Origin: Gliomastix tumulicola
Lineage: Eukaryota; Ascomycota; Sordariomycetes; Hypocreales; Bionectriaceae
Length of the DNA: 64,000 nucleotides
NCBI GenBank assembly: GCA_001599755.1
Contig: BCHX01000006.1
Coordinates: forward strand, 434,001-498,000
Reading direction: 5' to 3'
Shown: in pieces, positions 30,400-42,481 of the stretch
Numbering within the stretch: the first letter of the stretch is position 1
How the letters are laid out: each line of letters starts with the position of its first letter
Notes under the pieces: generated by a model
Told to the model about the DNA's origin: nothing
The model's input: only the letters and a program-made list of their open reading frames with translations
Databases searched by the model: none
Translations under genes and position numbers: made by a program

Positions 30400-33300
30400 T
30401 GTGATGATGGGATGGATAAGAGGTAAGGAGACGAAGTAAAGGGTCGGAAATCGTGAGGAAAGGGTCGAAAAGGGGTTAATGAGTGACGAGAAGTAGAGGT
30501 GAGTTCGCTGAAACGAAGGGACTGTGTTGCGCGTCCTATTCACGGTAGGTCGACGGCTCAGCAGAGGTCGAGAAAAGAAAAAGTCTGCTCTTAGGGAACT
30601 CATCCCCTTCATATAATCTCCCCAAACTGGAGGCTCTGGCACCTGTCTGCCTGCCGACATCCCGAACTTGACAAGCGGCGTCTTGGCCTGTCAACACGAA
30701 AATCACGAAGCATGCAGACTAAGCTTCAAAATCAGCCTTATTCCCTCCCCAAGCGTGCATTAGCTAGCCCAGCGCCACCGGAACTTTTTCATGCGTCGAC
30801 AACTCACAGAAACCGTCGTTGCTGCCGTTCAGCCTACGAACCGGGATCAGTGTGGGCGGACGTGGGTGATCGTATCTGCTAAGGAGGATGCGAGATTGCA
30901 CCGGCGTGTCTCCCGCCGACTCTGACTGGCTCCCACTTCACGGTCGTCGTCCAGCTGGCACGCTAGCAGACTAAAGTCGTTGGGCACGTCTAAATATGGC
31001 AACCAGGTGGTAGGGCTGGAGATGAGCCATTGAGACGGGGCCCCTGGCTGGAGGAGAACTGCCGCGGTGATCTTGCGGTTGGATGCCCACATCTTGGGCA
31101 TTCTTCAGTGTCATGGACCCTGTGTCTACTCCCCCCGGTGCTGGTTTCTGTTACATGCTTAAAACTACCACATCTGCAGCGAGCATACCTCTTTGAGCCC
31201 TCCGCCATTGCAACGCCGTTGTGATATTGGTGGATATCAATCTCTCCAGGCCTTGGGCTAGGGCTTAGTGCGCCAAGTTAGTGCCAAGGGGAGATGAAGA
31301 CGGGGCATTCGGCACCCTCATCCGGGTCGAAGACACTGGGGAGGCTCGAATGTTATCTGCTTGAGGAGGTGCATCTTGTGGAAAGACTTACTATATAAGC
31401 TGGTGAGTCAAGGCTTATCTCGATCGTCGCCCATCGTGGGCAGAAAAAAAAAAGAAGAGGAAAAAATACACAGAAAACAAGGGATGAAGACGAAGAGGGT
31501 CTCCTGCTGCCCGTATTTCGCTTCGGGATGTGGTGGCACGCTACGCGATCGACAACTGGGGCTGCTCCTGACTCACGCGCTCGAAGCAGGACACTTCGTC
31601 CTGTTCAACCAATGGACGCGTTTCTCTTATGGTTAAAATTAGCCTTAGGATTAAAGCCCCGGCCAATACAGAGGGCTGCTTGATTTCCACCCCTTTCTTC
31701 ATGCGTGGATCCTGGCGTTCAGCCGCTCTGGGGTTGCTCGTATCCCTCGTGTCATCTAGGGCGCGCGCGTTGGACTGCACTTTTCTGCACGTGTAGAGTT
31801 GGGAGCGGTCTACGGAGGATTGGCCTGGGGCTTCTGAGAATTGCAAGCTAAGGGTGAAAAGGGGTGAAGTGACCCTCTCATTTGGACTAGCGAGCCACGC
31901 TGGAGCGAAGTCTGCCTAGCACTGCACGCTGTCAACAGTTGTGTTGTCGAAAAATTCTCAGTCTAACTGCTGGGCGAAGGAGTCATGTTCCCGATAATCC
32001 ATGGGGTGATCTGTTGGCCCCTGCTTTTGTCCGCACGTCTGCCCGGCCGAGTCATCCCTACCCTCGGCCGGTGTCTGGATGGGGTCAAACCTAAGCTCAG
32101 TTCAAGGAATTGTTTGATGACGGTGTCGATAGCGGCACTCTCGGGCAAAAGTGTGCCGTTTGTATGCAGCATGATGAGCGAGGTGACGCATGATTCTGTC
32201 AGGGAAGCGGGTCGGGGGATCGAGAGTCTGATATCTTTGGACTCTGCCGGTTTCGACTGCCTGGTGTCGGTGTCTTGAGGGCTACTGAGTCTCCTGAGGC
32301 TTGGGAACCAGGATCAGTAGAGATATCCCTGGGCCAATTGATTGTGTGCGGAGGAGGATATTCATCGAGAGCTGGCGACCCATCCCGACTGTTTGGACAA
32401 GTAGTAACTGTCGTCCATGCACTGGGTGACTCGGTGTACTCTATTCGCCTGGTTCACTGAATCTGGTGAAGCCCGTGGACTGGGCGAGCCACGATTTAGG
32501 GTAGGCGTGCTTTACGTGTGCTTCTACGGAAGTTTGCAGGTTCATTAGCGCTCATCGGACCGGGTGGTCGGACGGATGGTCGCCGCAGAACGAGACGCAC
32601 CTCGATGTCTTCTCAGTATCCGTTATGTCTCTTGACTGGGACTAGAACCATGGCCAGTAGATCATGTTGGTAGGGTGGAGGGATGGGATTCGACAAGGAG
32701 GAGGCTGGGTACAGTAGCTACAGGGGGACTCTTCTGTCATGTATTGTGACCGCAGAAACATCTGCCAGAATCTACCCAAAGAAGATTCCAACGAGACACA
32801 TGACCGGGGATACAAACGTCTCACACTCGGCGACGTAAATCCGATTTTACAACGGCTGAATGGTTCATGCGTGCCGCTATTCTAGCGTCAGGCACCCGTC
32901 ACAAGCCGTCTCTTCGGCAAATGTCGAGAACACGTCACCGGCTCGGCCCAGCTCCGGCGGATGCTCCTCAATACGGCATCAATTTGCACACCTTATCAGA
33001 CCAAAAGCACAACCTTCCCCGGATTTTCATCATGTTGAAACGATGTGCAGGCACAATGGGCGAGCGCTGCCACGCTTGCGCTCTTAGCCGTAATATCCGG
33101 CTGAGTCGATGAATTGCCACATGGAGCAAGTCGTAGGCTTTAGGGCCATTCCTGGTGGGTTTCACATGGTATTTCACCGAGAGATGACCCCTAACACGTC
33201 GAGATACCTTCCGTAAAGACGCAGATGATCTGCGAGACGACGCTGCAGGAAGTTTTTACAGTTGCCGAGTTGGTGATGGTGACTGGTGATGTACACGATG

Positions 33301-33425
33301 CTCCGTTCTGAGCCTTACGAAGGGGAGGGGAGGGGGGAGTGAGTATAAAGGGGGATACAGCTGGCTGTGGACGCATGATGGTTCTTCGTCTGGACCACGC
33401 GCAATTGCTCCAAGAATCACCCGAC
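30400..33425. other. 3 kb gene-free region
   Basis: Many short open frames exist on both strands but none has codon bias, splice context or motifs that I recognise. I found no transposon ends, no rRNA and no convincing tRNA by eye. A TATAAA and a purine-rich tract lie at its right end. Confidence 0.45.
33344..33349 (+). promoter_or_regulatory. TATA box of the lysozyme-like gene
   Basis: TATAAA follows a G/A-rich tract 77 bp before the chosen start codon at 33426. Transcription would then begin near 33375-33405, which favours the ATG at 33426 over the in-frame ones at 33375 and 33378. Confidence 0.5.
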
Positions 33426-34163
33426 ATGTTGTCCACACACCTCACCGGCGTCCTCGCGACAGCTGCCATCGCCGCAGCACAGTCCCCCGAGGGTGCCTGC
33501 AACCCGACTCAAGGAGGCGCTGACGGCGCCTGCGGCCCCAACGGCTCCGAGGAATGGCTCAACACGGGCCTCGGCGATAATGGCTGGGAGCCGCCGTACC
33601 TCGACATCAACAACCTCACCCACATCAGCCTCGACGACTACTACGGCGGCGTTGGCTCCGGCTGCGCCCAGTACGACGAGTTCTTCAAGAGCTCCGGCGA
33701 CAAGTACAACATCGACCCTGCTATCCTCGCCTTCATCGCCATGCAGGAGTCCTCGTGCAACGCCGACGCCGGCGGCCCGACGCCTGGTCTGATGCAGTGC
33801 CACCCGGGCAACTGCCAGAACGGCCAGGACAACTGCCAGTACCCCATCCAGGATAACGTCGACTGCGGCGCGTACTATCTCCGGAGCGCCCTCGACCGAG
33901 CCGACGGAAACGCTGTCCGCGCGCTGGGCTCGTACAATGGCTGGTTTGTGGCTGCCGACAACACGGGTATGAACGGCGGCAGGGGCATCACGGAGGACTA
34001 CCCTTGCTCGTCGGAAGGGCAGAGCAACGGGTACCCGCAGAACTTGGACTATCTGCACGAGGTGCTGAACGGCTGGTTCCAGGGATATGATATCTATGGC
34101 GCGGATGCTCACTTGGGTGGATATTATGACTGCCAGGGGAGCTGTTCAGATGGCATTTGCTGA
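33426..34163 (+). CDS. secreted lysozyme-like protein (SLT/GH23 fold)
   Basis: A single exon of 245 residues. The chosen ATG puts a signal peptide at the start (LTGVLATAAIAAAQS). The core holds the lytic-transglycosylase hallmarks in order: DPAILAFIAMQESSC with the catalytic Glu in QES, then GLMQCHPGNC, then YYLRSALDRADGNAVRALGSYNGW. Extra cysteine pairs before and after the core suggest disulfides, as expected for an extracellular protein. The last residues (CQGSCSDGIC) are also Cys-rich. Enzymes of this fold cleave bacterial peptidoglycan. A secreted fungal form could act against bacteria, and the family is often discussed as of bacterial origin; both points are inference here. Confidence 0.85.
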   Translation: MLSTHLTGVLATAAIAAAQSPEGACNPTQGGADGACGPNGSEEWLNTGLGDNGWEPPYLDINNLTHISLDDYYGGVGSGCAQYDEFFKSSGDKYNIDPAILAFIAMQESSCNADAGGPTPGLMQCHPGNCQNGQDNCQYPIQDNVDCGAYYLRSALDRADGNAVRALGSYNGWFVAADNTGMNGGRGITEDYPCSSEGQSNGYPQNLDYLHEVLNGWFQGYDIYGADAHLGGYYDCQGSCSDGIC

Positions 34164-34424
34164 GGATTCCTGGATACTAGTTAATGTAGCGTAGAATCTC
34201 GCCAATAAAAACCAAACCGTCTGGCTTTGAGGAGAGTTCAGTTCATGCAGACATGCTATAATTTCCACGCAATACTTAACGGATAATATCGTCTAGCTTT
34301 GGTGTTTGCTCGGAGGCCTGCTCACTGACCTGCTCACCAAGCTGCTCATCGATAGCAGCACCCCCACCCTCCCCTTCCCTCTCAGAGGACGCATCACCCT
34401 CCCCTTCCCTTCTCAAGGGAATCA

Positions 34425-37400
34425 TCACCCTCTCCCGTGAATCTGCGCAAATGGGTCGACCATCTCCGGAGACAAATCAATCCCCCATGAAACCAGGAAC
34501 GGCAAGAGGCCGATAATCTCGTCGTGCTTCTCCTTCACAGCATAGTCACGCGCCATGTTCCCAAAAAAGTCCATCAACGTACCGTCCGCCTTTCCCAGCT
34601 CGAGCAGCATCTTCACCGCGTCCAGATGGCCATAGCGCGCCGCAAACATCAACGGCGTGCGTGCGACGCTGTCCACGGCGTCCGCCTCGGCCCCGGCCCG
34701 GAGCAGCATCTCCACGCACTCGGGCTTCCCCGACGCGGCGGCGTATATCAGCACCGTGTTACCCGTGGTGTCGTCGTTTCCGGAGCGGTCACCGTACTGG
34801 TCCCGCTGCGGGGAGAGCTCCCTCGACTGGTTGCCTACACGGTCATAGTAGAGGACATGCACGCCGTCGACACCGCGCTGGACGTCCCAGCCTAGCGTCA
34901 TCTCGTAGTCGCGCTGGTTGACCGCAGATTCCTTGTCCGGTCCTAGGCTGTCCAGCAGCGCCTTGGCCAGCTCTGTCTGGCCTCTGTGCACGGCAAAGGC
35001 CAGAGGGCTACGATGTTTGCGGCTCGCGGACATTGGCTTCGCGTGACCCTTTTCCAGCAGCATGATCCCTATCTCACCGTGTGAGTGGGCAGCTGCGTAT
35101 GACAAGGCCGTCCGTTCATGCACGTCCTCGATGTCAGGGTCGATTCCGGGTTCGTCGAGAAGTGCTTCCACGACGGCTTTGTGGCCGCTGGACGCGGCGA
35201 GTGACAAGGCGGTCCTGCCGTCTGCGTCCTTGGCGTTGACGTCGATGTCGTCGGCGGCGAGGAGCACCTTGACCGTGTCCTCGTGGCCCTCGAAGGCTGC
35301 CATGCACAGAGCCGAGGGTCCGGATGCCTCAGCATCGGCTCTCCTCGGAGCCTTCCTGTCCTGAACGGGGTTGGTCCAGGTGGTCCGCCGCAGCAGATGA
35401 TCGACGTAGTACGGGCGGCCGTTCTCCTTGAAGCGCCTCTCAAACCGCCCCTTTTCCAGTTCCTCGGCTGGGATATCATCATCATCATCGTCCAAGGCTG
35501 CCTTGGGGCGTGGATCCTCCCAAGACGTCGTCATATACAGGTGATCCACGTAGTAGATCCTCCCGCTCACTGTCTCGCGAACATCGAACCGGCGGGACAG
35601 ATGAGAGGTGTCCAGCTTGGCGTTCACATTGGCGCCGCGCTGCAGCATCATCGCGACAAGATCAGTATAGCCCCTTGCCGCAGCGAAGAAGAAGGGCGTG
35701 CGTCTCGCGAAGGTCGTCTGCGCATTGGTCGATGGAAGCTCCACGTTGGCACCGCTCTCGATAAGTACGCGAGCTGCCTCGGGGAAGTCCCGGAGTATGG
35801 CGAGTCCAAGCGGCGACACGCCGAAACCGTCTAGGTCATCTGGATCCTGCCCGTCGCTGATGAACTTCTGGATGACCTTGACCAGGCCGTTTGAAGCAGC
35901 GGCCTGGAACGGCGACTGCGACGTCAGGTCCTTCTTCCTGCCGCTGCCGCCCTTGCCCAGGAGCGCATACTCGATGAGGATCTGCGTCACCCCGGCGATC
36001 AGCGGCTTCGAGTGGAGGATCTCGAGGATCCTGTCGTTGCAGGCGTCGGGTCCGAGATGCCTGCCCAGGTTCGTCGCTGCGTACTTGTACAGCGGAAACA
36101 AGCGCACCCGCATGTCTAGCTCCTCGTCGTCCTTGCACGATCCAGACTTGAACTCGTCCAGAGAGATGTATGCTAGACACATGTTCCCCATCGTCTCGGC
36201 TCCGTTGTGAAAGAGGACCTTGTCGTGGTCTTCGAAGTAGCTCTCTGCTGTGTGATGGACGAAACGTATGGCGGATGTTTCTGCCTCTACGACGATGAGA
36301 CCTCCGCAGATGGTGACCAGCAGCGCTTTGTCGTAGACGTCGTTGGTATCGATTTCCTCTTCATCCTCGTCGAGCTCGAGGGCTAGGAGTGCATGCTGGA
36401 TCTGCTCGACATTCAGCGGCTCGACGGCGTGGGTGAGGAGCATGAGCACGTTCATGGCCAACTCGCCCTGCTCGCTCTTCTGTCCTTTTCGAATCCTCTC
36501 CACCGTGTCGTCGTACGTATCCTTGATACCAACCGGGAGTTTTGATAGGACTTTCCGTACTGTCTTGAGGCGCAGCTGGCTTGACACGGCCCTGAAGTGA
36601 AGGATGGCCAGCAGGAACCTAATAACGGTAAGCACTGGCACGATTCAATGGCCAAGGGAAAACACCCACATTCCGCCTGCCTTTTGGCTGATTTGATCAA
36701 CAATGTCACGTTCGAGGGCAGCGTCCTTGGCACAGAGCTCAACGAGATGACTCTCCCGAGCCATCTGGGCCACGATGTACTTGTGAATGTCCTCTGCCTG
36801 GGCAACGACCTCAAATCTCTGCGCTGTCTGGAGTGTATCGACTTCACCAAGTGGACGGGATGTGAACAGGATCCGCACCTGCGAGGGCAGACTCTTCATG
36901 TGGGAGAGCAGCGTACTCCGCGTCTTGTTCACGTCCTCGCACTCATCCAGCGCGTCGATGACGATGTAGACGGTCGCGAACTTGGCAATGACCTGTTGTA
37001 GCTGGGATGCTAGCTGGTTTGCATCGGGGCGCTTCCCAGAGCTTTTGTTGAGGGTGTAGAGCTGTGAGATATGATCTGGGATCTTGCATTGACGAAGAAG
37101 CTGCTGGATGAGACTGCCGAGTAGCTGTTCGATGGACTGCTCGCTTCGTTCGGCGTAGTTGCAGTAGATGAAGGCCCTGCCAACCTGTGAATGAACACAC
37201 TGGGCCTCCAGGATGTCAATAGCCGCAGCACTAGTGACTGTCAGTCAATACACAAAGGATCAAAGTAGGACGGGAACGGACGCTAAAATGGTCTTTCCAG
37301 TGCCGGCTAGTTCGAGTGTTAGCAAGAGACACAGATATGGAATCTCGAGGGACTCACGAGCTCCGATGCACCACAGCTTCGCCTCATCTCCATCCACCCA

Positions 37401-38337
37401 CTTCTCGAAGGCCGGGCTCTCGAGGAAGTAGCTACATGTTCCCGCTTGGCGGTTCTTGAGGATATGGGTGTGTTTCTCGTCGGCCTGGATGTTCGAAAAC
37501 CACTGGATGAGAGCCTCCTTCTCCTTATCTAAATGATCAATCGATCGTTAGCGGCTTTTCCCCCTGTTTTAATTAGGATAGTGTATCAGGCGTTGGATGC
37601 CTACCAGTATGACTGCTGACGAGCTGGTCGAACATGGGGAGACGTTCAGACGCCTCCTTAGTCAGATGATCGACGCCAGCCTGCAAGTTCGACGTCGCCT
37701 CCCTGTCCTCGTCCCGCCAGTCATTCAGCTCGTCCATGGTCACGGCGTGCAGCTTCTGCTGCGTCTCGCCGAGCTCCGTGACCTTGAGGCTCGTCTTCGC
37801 CTGCATCGCAATCGAGTCGATGGTCATCATCATGTTCAGCTGCTGACACTCCCGATGCAGATCCAGAACACACTGACGCACCCCCTTCACCCGGAACGCC
37901 GCTGCAAACCGCTCCCAGCCGAACCGGCTCCCCTCAGCCCGCTTCTTGAGCTCCGCGAGGACCTTCCGCAGCTCCGTGCCGCACAGCGTCACCAGCACCT
38001 GCAGCTCCCCCGTGCCTCCGTCCGCTGCGTCCGCTGCATTCCCATCTTTATCCTCATCCTCATCCTCCCCTGTGGCCTTGTCTATCGTCTCCCCATTGTT
38101 GGCACCGAGCTGTGAGAGCAGCGCCGAGTGCCGGCCATCGAGCGCGGCGATGACGTCCGGATTGCACACGACGTTGTCGTTGAGCTCCTTGAGCGCGAGC
38201 TTCAGCGCCTGCAGCTCGGCGAGGAACTTGCGCACCTCGCTGGGGACGTCCTTCCAGTCCTGCCCGAACTTGACGGCGATCTCGATGATCTGGGCGGCCA
38301 GACTGATGACGCCGACGAGGTCGACGGGGCTTGGCAT
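34425..38337 (-). CDS. NLR-type protein: STAND N-terminal domain, NACHT, ankyrins with WW-like inserts
   Basis: Five exons, 37605-38337, 37358-37528, 37282-37306 (25 nt), 36670-37230 and 34425-36618, close to 1227 residues. Residues about 1-240 resemble the helical N-terminal domain of fungal STAND proteins (VDLVGVISLAAQIIEIAVKF). The P-loop GAPGTGKT (300-307) is assembled across an intron, and Walker B is VYIVIDALDEC (397-407). A winged-helix-type segment follows (LSKLPVGIKDTYDDTVERI, then RFVHHTAESYF). The C-terminal half has about ten ankyrin repeats in three blocks (3, 4 and 3). Two WW-like modules separate blocks one and two (residues about 836-868 and 886-916), and a degenerate one separates blocks two and three (about 1071-1100). 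Such proteins are candidates for non-self recognition. The WW-like inserts are unusual and are described as a separate feature. Confidence 0.88.
34809..35603 (-). other. WW-like modules inside the ankyrin array
   Basis: Module 1 (35505-35603) contains GRIYYVDHLYMTTSWEDP and module 2 (35361-35453) contains GRPYYVDHLLRRTTWTNP. Both keep the WW hallmarks G-x-x-YY-x-DH, T-x-W and the final Pro, but have Phe in place of the first Trp (RRF, GRF). Module 3 (34809-34898) keeps the first Trp (GWDVQRGVDG), the YYD and the final Pro but has Glu at the second Trp position. The recognition is by motif only. Confidence 0.7.
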
Positions 38338-38388
38338 GCTGAGAATCCGTTCACACCCGCCGGGGGGCCACCGCGGGTTCTGTCGAGA

Positions 38389-38402
38389 NGGGGGGGGGGG
38401 GN
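38389..38402. other. G homopolymer with two ambiguous bases
   Basis: A run of G interrupted by N at 38389 and 38402 lies about 50 bp upstream of the NLR start codon. It is probably an unresolved homopolymer in the assembly. Confidence 0.8.
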
Positions 38403-38685
38403 GGGTAAGTCACTGTAGAGAAGAGGAATCTGTCGCCTGTTGAAAGGTGCTTTTCGCTCAGAGTCCCAGCTTCTCCGCGTGTTGGTATTCAGGGAAACAG
38501 GCCCTTTTCGAGGGAAAAGAGAGCTGAAGCGCGCAGGATGGGAGTCGTCGTGAGATTCTCGGGCTCAGCCCCAGCTTGAAAACCCCGCCCAGCAGGGTGC
38601 AGGGGTATTCACCATTGGGGCGAAGCGCCGTGGCGCGCCTTGCAGGGATACGCTGTAAGGCGAGACGCCCGTCCCCACAAAGCAC

Positions 38686-38693
38686 CAGTCAGT

Positions 38694-38725
<32 letters not shown>

Positions 38726-38732
38726 CAGCCAG
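38686..38732. repeat. (CAGT)n microsatellite
   Basis: An uninterrupted tetranucleotide run at 38700-38728, with two imperfect units before it. It lies between the NLR gene promoter and the 3' end of the double zinc-cluster gene. Confidence 0.85.
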
Positions 38733-38981
38733 TGTGTGGGTGGTTATCACGTATTCTGAGGCGGCAGGCGGATGGATGTGGTGGATGGATGCCCGCTGCT
38801 TATGCATGACCGTGTCCCTGGTTCCTGGACATGGACCGTTGCTAGTACATAGTATTAGTCAGTCTGCTGAAGCGCTATGGAAGTCAAGGTCTATTCCCTC
38901 AGGGCAGAAGCTAAAATACACCGACCGGCCGTCCCTAGCTTATGTTACGCGACATGACGCCAGCCATACGTAAGTGTAACT

Positions 38982-41527
38982 TCAGGCCGCAGACCAGGAC
39001 ATCTCCGTCTCCTCCCTCTGAAGCCACGGGAAAGAGAATGACCGCTGATTCAGCGCGCCGCCTGGAGCACCGAGTATGCCCTCGTCATCTCCATCCTCAT
39101 CATCGTCTGCCGCTTGAATTCCTTCTGTGTTTGTGCCTGTCTCGGTCTGTAGCAGGTCCCCTCCTGCGTAGAGCCGGTGTGGCCACGACGGGTCTGGGTT
39201 TCCGTTGCCTTGCTGGAGCAGGGTGGCAGAGTATTGCGTGCTGGGTGATACCGCGCTCATAGCTGTGATGCCATGTTGTTGGTAGTGTTGGGGCGCAGAT
39301 GTGAACTGCTGCGCTTGATAGGGGGAGCCCATATGTTCGTAGGCAGGTAGACCCTGCATTCCGGTGGCAGCCTGGGAATTGGCGCCAGGGCTCGAAGTGG
39401 TGGCCGTACTCGGGCTCATGTATGACAACGCAGAGCCGGCAGGCTGCTGAATGCCTCCGCCCTCATGCTCCTGCTCGTCGTCATCGTCGTCGTCGCTGAA
39501 GTCAGCCTGCCTTAGCAGACTGTGTATGGCCAGTCTCTGCCTGATCCTTGCTGCACCCGACAGCTGTGTCGCCGGATCTCTATGCCTGATCTCCTCTTCG
39601 TCCCGTCTAGCACCGGGCAAAACTGCTGTTGCCAGACGTGGGCTGGAAAACCGTCCTGGCGATGAGACGGTTCCCGCACTGAACACCTCTATCAGTCGCG
39701 TGAGCTCGCCGACAATGGTCTTTACGAGTAGACTTCTCGCGAAGAAATGCTTCACAGCCGCCAGGCAGGTCTCTGCACGGCTGAGGGCAAAGTCCTCCGA
39801 TGGACGGGACTGCGTAAGGCCAAATCGGGCCGTGAAGAGAAGGATGCGGGATGCCGTGTAGGAGCAGATAGCCGTGTCGAACTCCAAAAGCCGTGGCTCG
39901 CCGTATGTTTGACGTTCATCTTCCGTGAGGGCCGCGATCGTCTGAACAATGGCCTGCGCGTGGTGCATACACGACATCTCCGCAGCGTTGAGAAACTCGG
40001 TGTCCAGCGCGTCAATAACGACTCGGGGCGCCGCGTCCCTGAAGTTCCGCAGGAGAAGCCTGTATAGATCGCAGTGGCATTGGTGCCATGATAGCTTCAT
40101 ATGGAGATACCTCGGCAGCCAGCGGCCCCCCCGGAGGTGGCTCTTCCCGTCAATATCTTCCTCGGTAGGTGGGAACTGTGTCCCGATTCTGTCCAGATGC
40201 TGCTGGAAGTCCTGGATCAGTCTCGGCAGCTGTGGGAATGCCTGCTCGTAGAGGGCCAGCGATCGATGCAGCTTCATCACGTCGCGTCGAAACATCTCCA
40301 GGTTGACGACCACATGATACGCGCCACCGTCGTCCGTCTCTGGTGATTCGTCTGGTTCATCGCCACCGAAGAGATATTCGGCGCAGGGCAGTTGGATGTA
40401 GATGTTCTCGACAGGACACAGCTCGAACTCGGGCAGTCCCACGGAGAAGTACCTCTCGACCATCTTAAGCGACCACATCAGTCTCCTCCGGACCTCGAGT
40501 GACTTGACGACGAGGGGTGACAACGAGGGTCCCGGTCCCGGGGCCGGTCTCTCGTGATTCAGACGCATGGCGGCAGCCGCTCGTCCCGCCAGCGCGGCGA
40601 GCATAAACGCACGTCGCAGCTGCGCAGTCTCGACGCGGTACAGCACGACCAGGAGCGTGGCTTGCAGGCGAGCGATGGACGGGGACTCGAGATGCTCCCA
40701 TATCAGCGCCTCGGCCTCGCTGATCCACGCGGCTTCGCGGTCCTGCGCAGCCTGGCCCCGAGGACGGTTGGGGCATCGCAGGCTCGAGACCGCGGCGAGG
40801 GCGATGACGAGAGTCCTGTCGAGGGTGCCGGCTGCGAACTTCCTGCGCGTCTTGGCTGGGTGGAGGAAGGAGTACGACGGCAGAGGGTAGATGTGTCGGA
40901 AGAAGTCGTCTATGAGCGTCGAGATGTCTCCATCCACATCATCCATACCCTCCTCCCCAGGGCCACGATGCTCATCGACGCCCATCGCATTGTCCATCGA
41001 CGACACCGACGCAGCACCACTGTCCTTTGCGCCCCCGGAAGAAGGCGGCGACCCGGGATACTCGCACAATATCGACTTCTTCACGCACCCGGCGCACGGC
41101 ATCACCCCCGTGCACCGGATCTTGTGCTCCCGGCACCGATTACACGCCTTGCTCGCGCGCCGGAGCTCGGGCCGCGGCATGTCGTCCGCCGCCGACGCCC
41201 GTCCGTCCCGGAAGACGCACGTGAAGCGCAGGCGGAGGCAGTTGTCGCACGGGGCGACGCCGGGACGCTTGGAGATGCATCTGACCTATTCGGGGCGCGC
41301 CGAGGAGACGGGCGTCTGGGTTAGCCTTCATGACGTGCAGGAGGGAGGTAAGCAAAAGTGGAGAGAGGGGGAGGGACAGCTATTCCGCACAGGCGGCGCC
41401 TCGGGGAGCGTTCGTTCGCTGGGATGGGGGAGGGAGGGAGCGGTGTTACCTTGCGCTGTCGGCACTGGATGCAGGTCTTCTTGGAATGCCGGCTGTTGGC
41501 GGGAAAGCTCGAGGTCATCAGCTCCAT
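38982..41527 (-). CDS. transcription factor with two tandem Zn2Cys6 clusters
   Basis: Two exons, 41450-41527 and 38982-41285, give 793 residues. The start at 41527 has a strong context (GCCATGG). The intron splits the first cluster: exon 1 ends in CIQCRQRK before GTAACA, and exon 2 continues VRC, then CDNCLRLRFTC. This restores a full Cx2Cx6Cx9Cx2Cx6C cluster. Only 25 residues after its last Cys a second full cluster begins, CNRCREHKIRC then CAGCVKKSILC (Cx2Cx6Cx5Cx2Cx6C). An acidic stretch leads into a fungal-type middle homology region (YPLPSYSFLHPAKTR, RRLMWSLKMVERYFSVGLPE). The C-terminal third is Asp-, Gln- and Ser-rich. One zinc cluster per protein is the rule. Target genes cannot be inferred; an alpha-galactosidase gene lies upstream on the same strand. 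Confidence 0.88.
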
Positions 41528-42481
41528 GGCGGGCGACGCGAGGGATTCCTCAGTGCTAGCTAGAGAGTCGAGTGTCAAGTGGTGCGTCCGACAGCCATTG
41601 TGCATGTCACTCAACCCGCAGCCACCCCGTCTCTATATGGCCGTCCGATTATCTGTCTGTCTGTCTGTCTGCCTCACGACGATCAGCCAGCTGTCCACTG
41701 CCTAGGGCATGCGATACGAGGAAGCGGCCTGCCGAAGTCGCAAAAGGACGGTGAGGGATGATCAGTGCAGAATTTGGTGGGCCAGTCAGAGAGGGAGCCC
41801 GGGCAGCTTTGCCAGTTTTTCGCTAGCAAAAGCTTGACAGGCTAGTGAGAAGGCGGACAAAAAACAGAGGGATCGTCAAATGACATAAGCGCAGGGGTCA
41901 GCTCGTGTCTTTTGTCACGTCTATTTGCGTTCACTGAGGGCGGCAAAGTCCGTGACTGGAACCCCCCATCGAAGATAACAGACGAATTAAACTCCCTTCC
42001 GGCCTTCTACAACGTAGATTCTTGCGTCTGAATTTGTTTCCAGCCCGTACTGAATCATTGTGTCGTGTCCTTCGGAGCATCTCCCGGAGACTCTCGCTCG
42101 TGATCCTCGCCTGGAGTTTCGTGATTGGGCTAGTGCTGTATTCAGGCTACCCTAAACTCAGGGCAGCCAAATATGAGACAGACGACCGTACGCTCAGTGT
42201 TTCACATAAAGGCGCCTTTGCGCTTCATGAAATCTGCAGGATCGTTCATTGGCACAAATGCGGCACTCTTTCCCTTGTTTTTAGTATTATTATAGACACA
42301 TGCACACACGGTTGAAGGAACTTGAGAGCAGACGAGTATTAGTCTGGCGCGTGTCGCAAGTATGATGTCAATTCTCTAATATTGTAGATATTAGGTTTTC
42401 TCCAAGTGCGTAGATAGAGAGGAGAATATGAGTGAGTGCCTTCAACATGTATGATTCTACACCCTCACGTCAATACTGACT
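41528..42481. other. intergenic region with a (TCTG)n tract
   Basis: The region upstream of the double zinc-cluster gene has an ATATAG about 30-35 bp before the first upstream ATG. No coding region is supported between 41620 and 42481. Confidence 0.45.
41652..41671. repeat. (TCTG)n microsatellite
   Basis: Five perfect TCTG units about 125 bp upstream of the transcription-factor start codon. Confidence 0.85.

Noticed and set aside
29344..30426. 360-codon open frame antisense to the cysteine-rich GPI-type gene
   Set aside because: Its Ala/Arg/Val-rich low-complexity product is what the reverse of a Cys/Asp/Ser-rich GC3-biased gene gives; the sense frame has a signal peptide, ordered Cys modules and a GPI tail.
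38686..38732. CRISPR-like or clustered repeat
   Set aside because: It is a simple tetranucleotide microsatellite in a fungal genome, without spacers.
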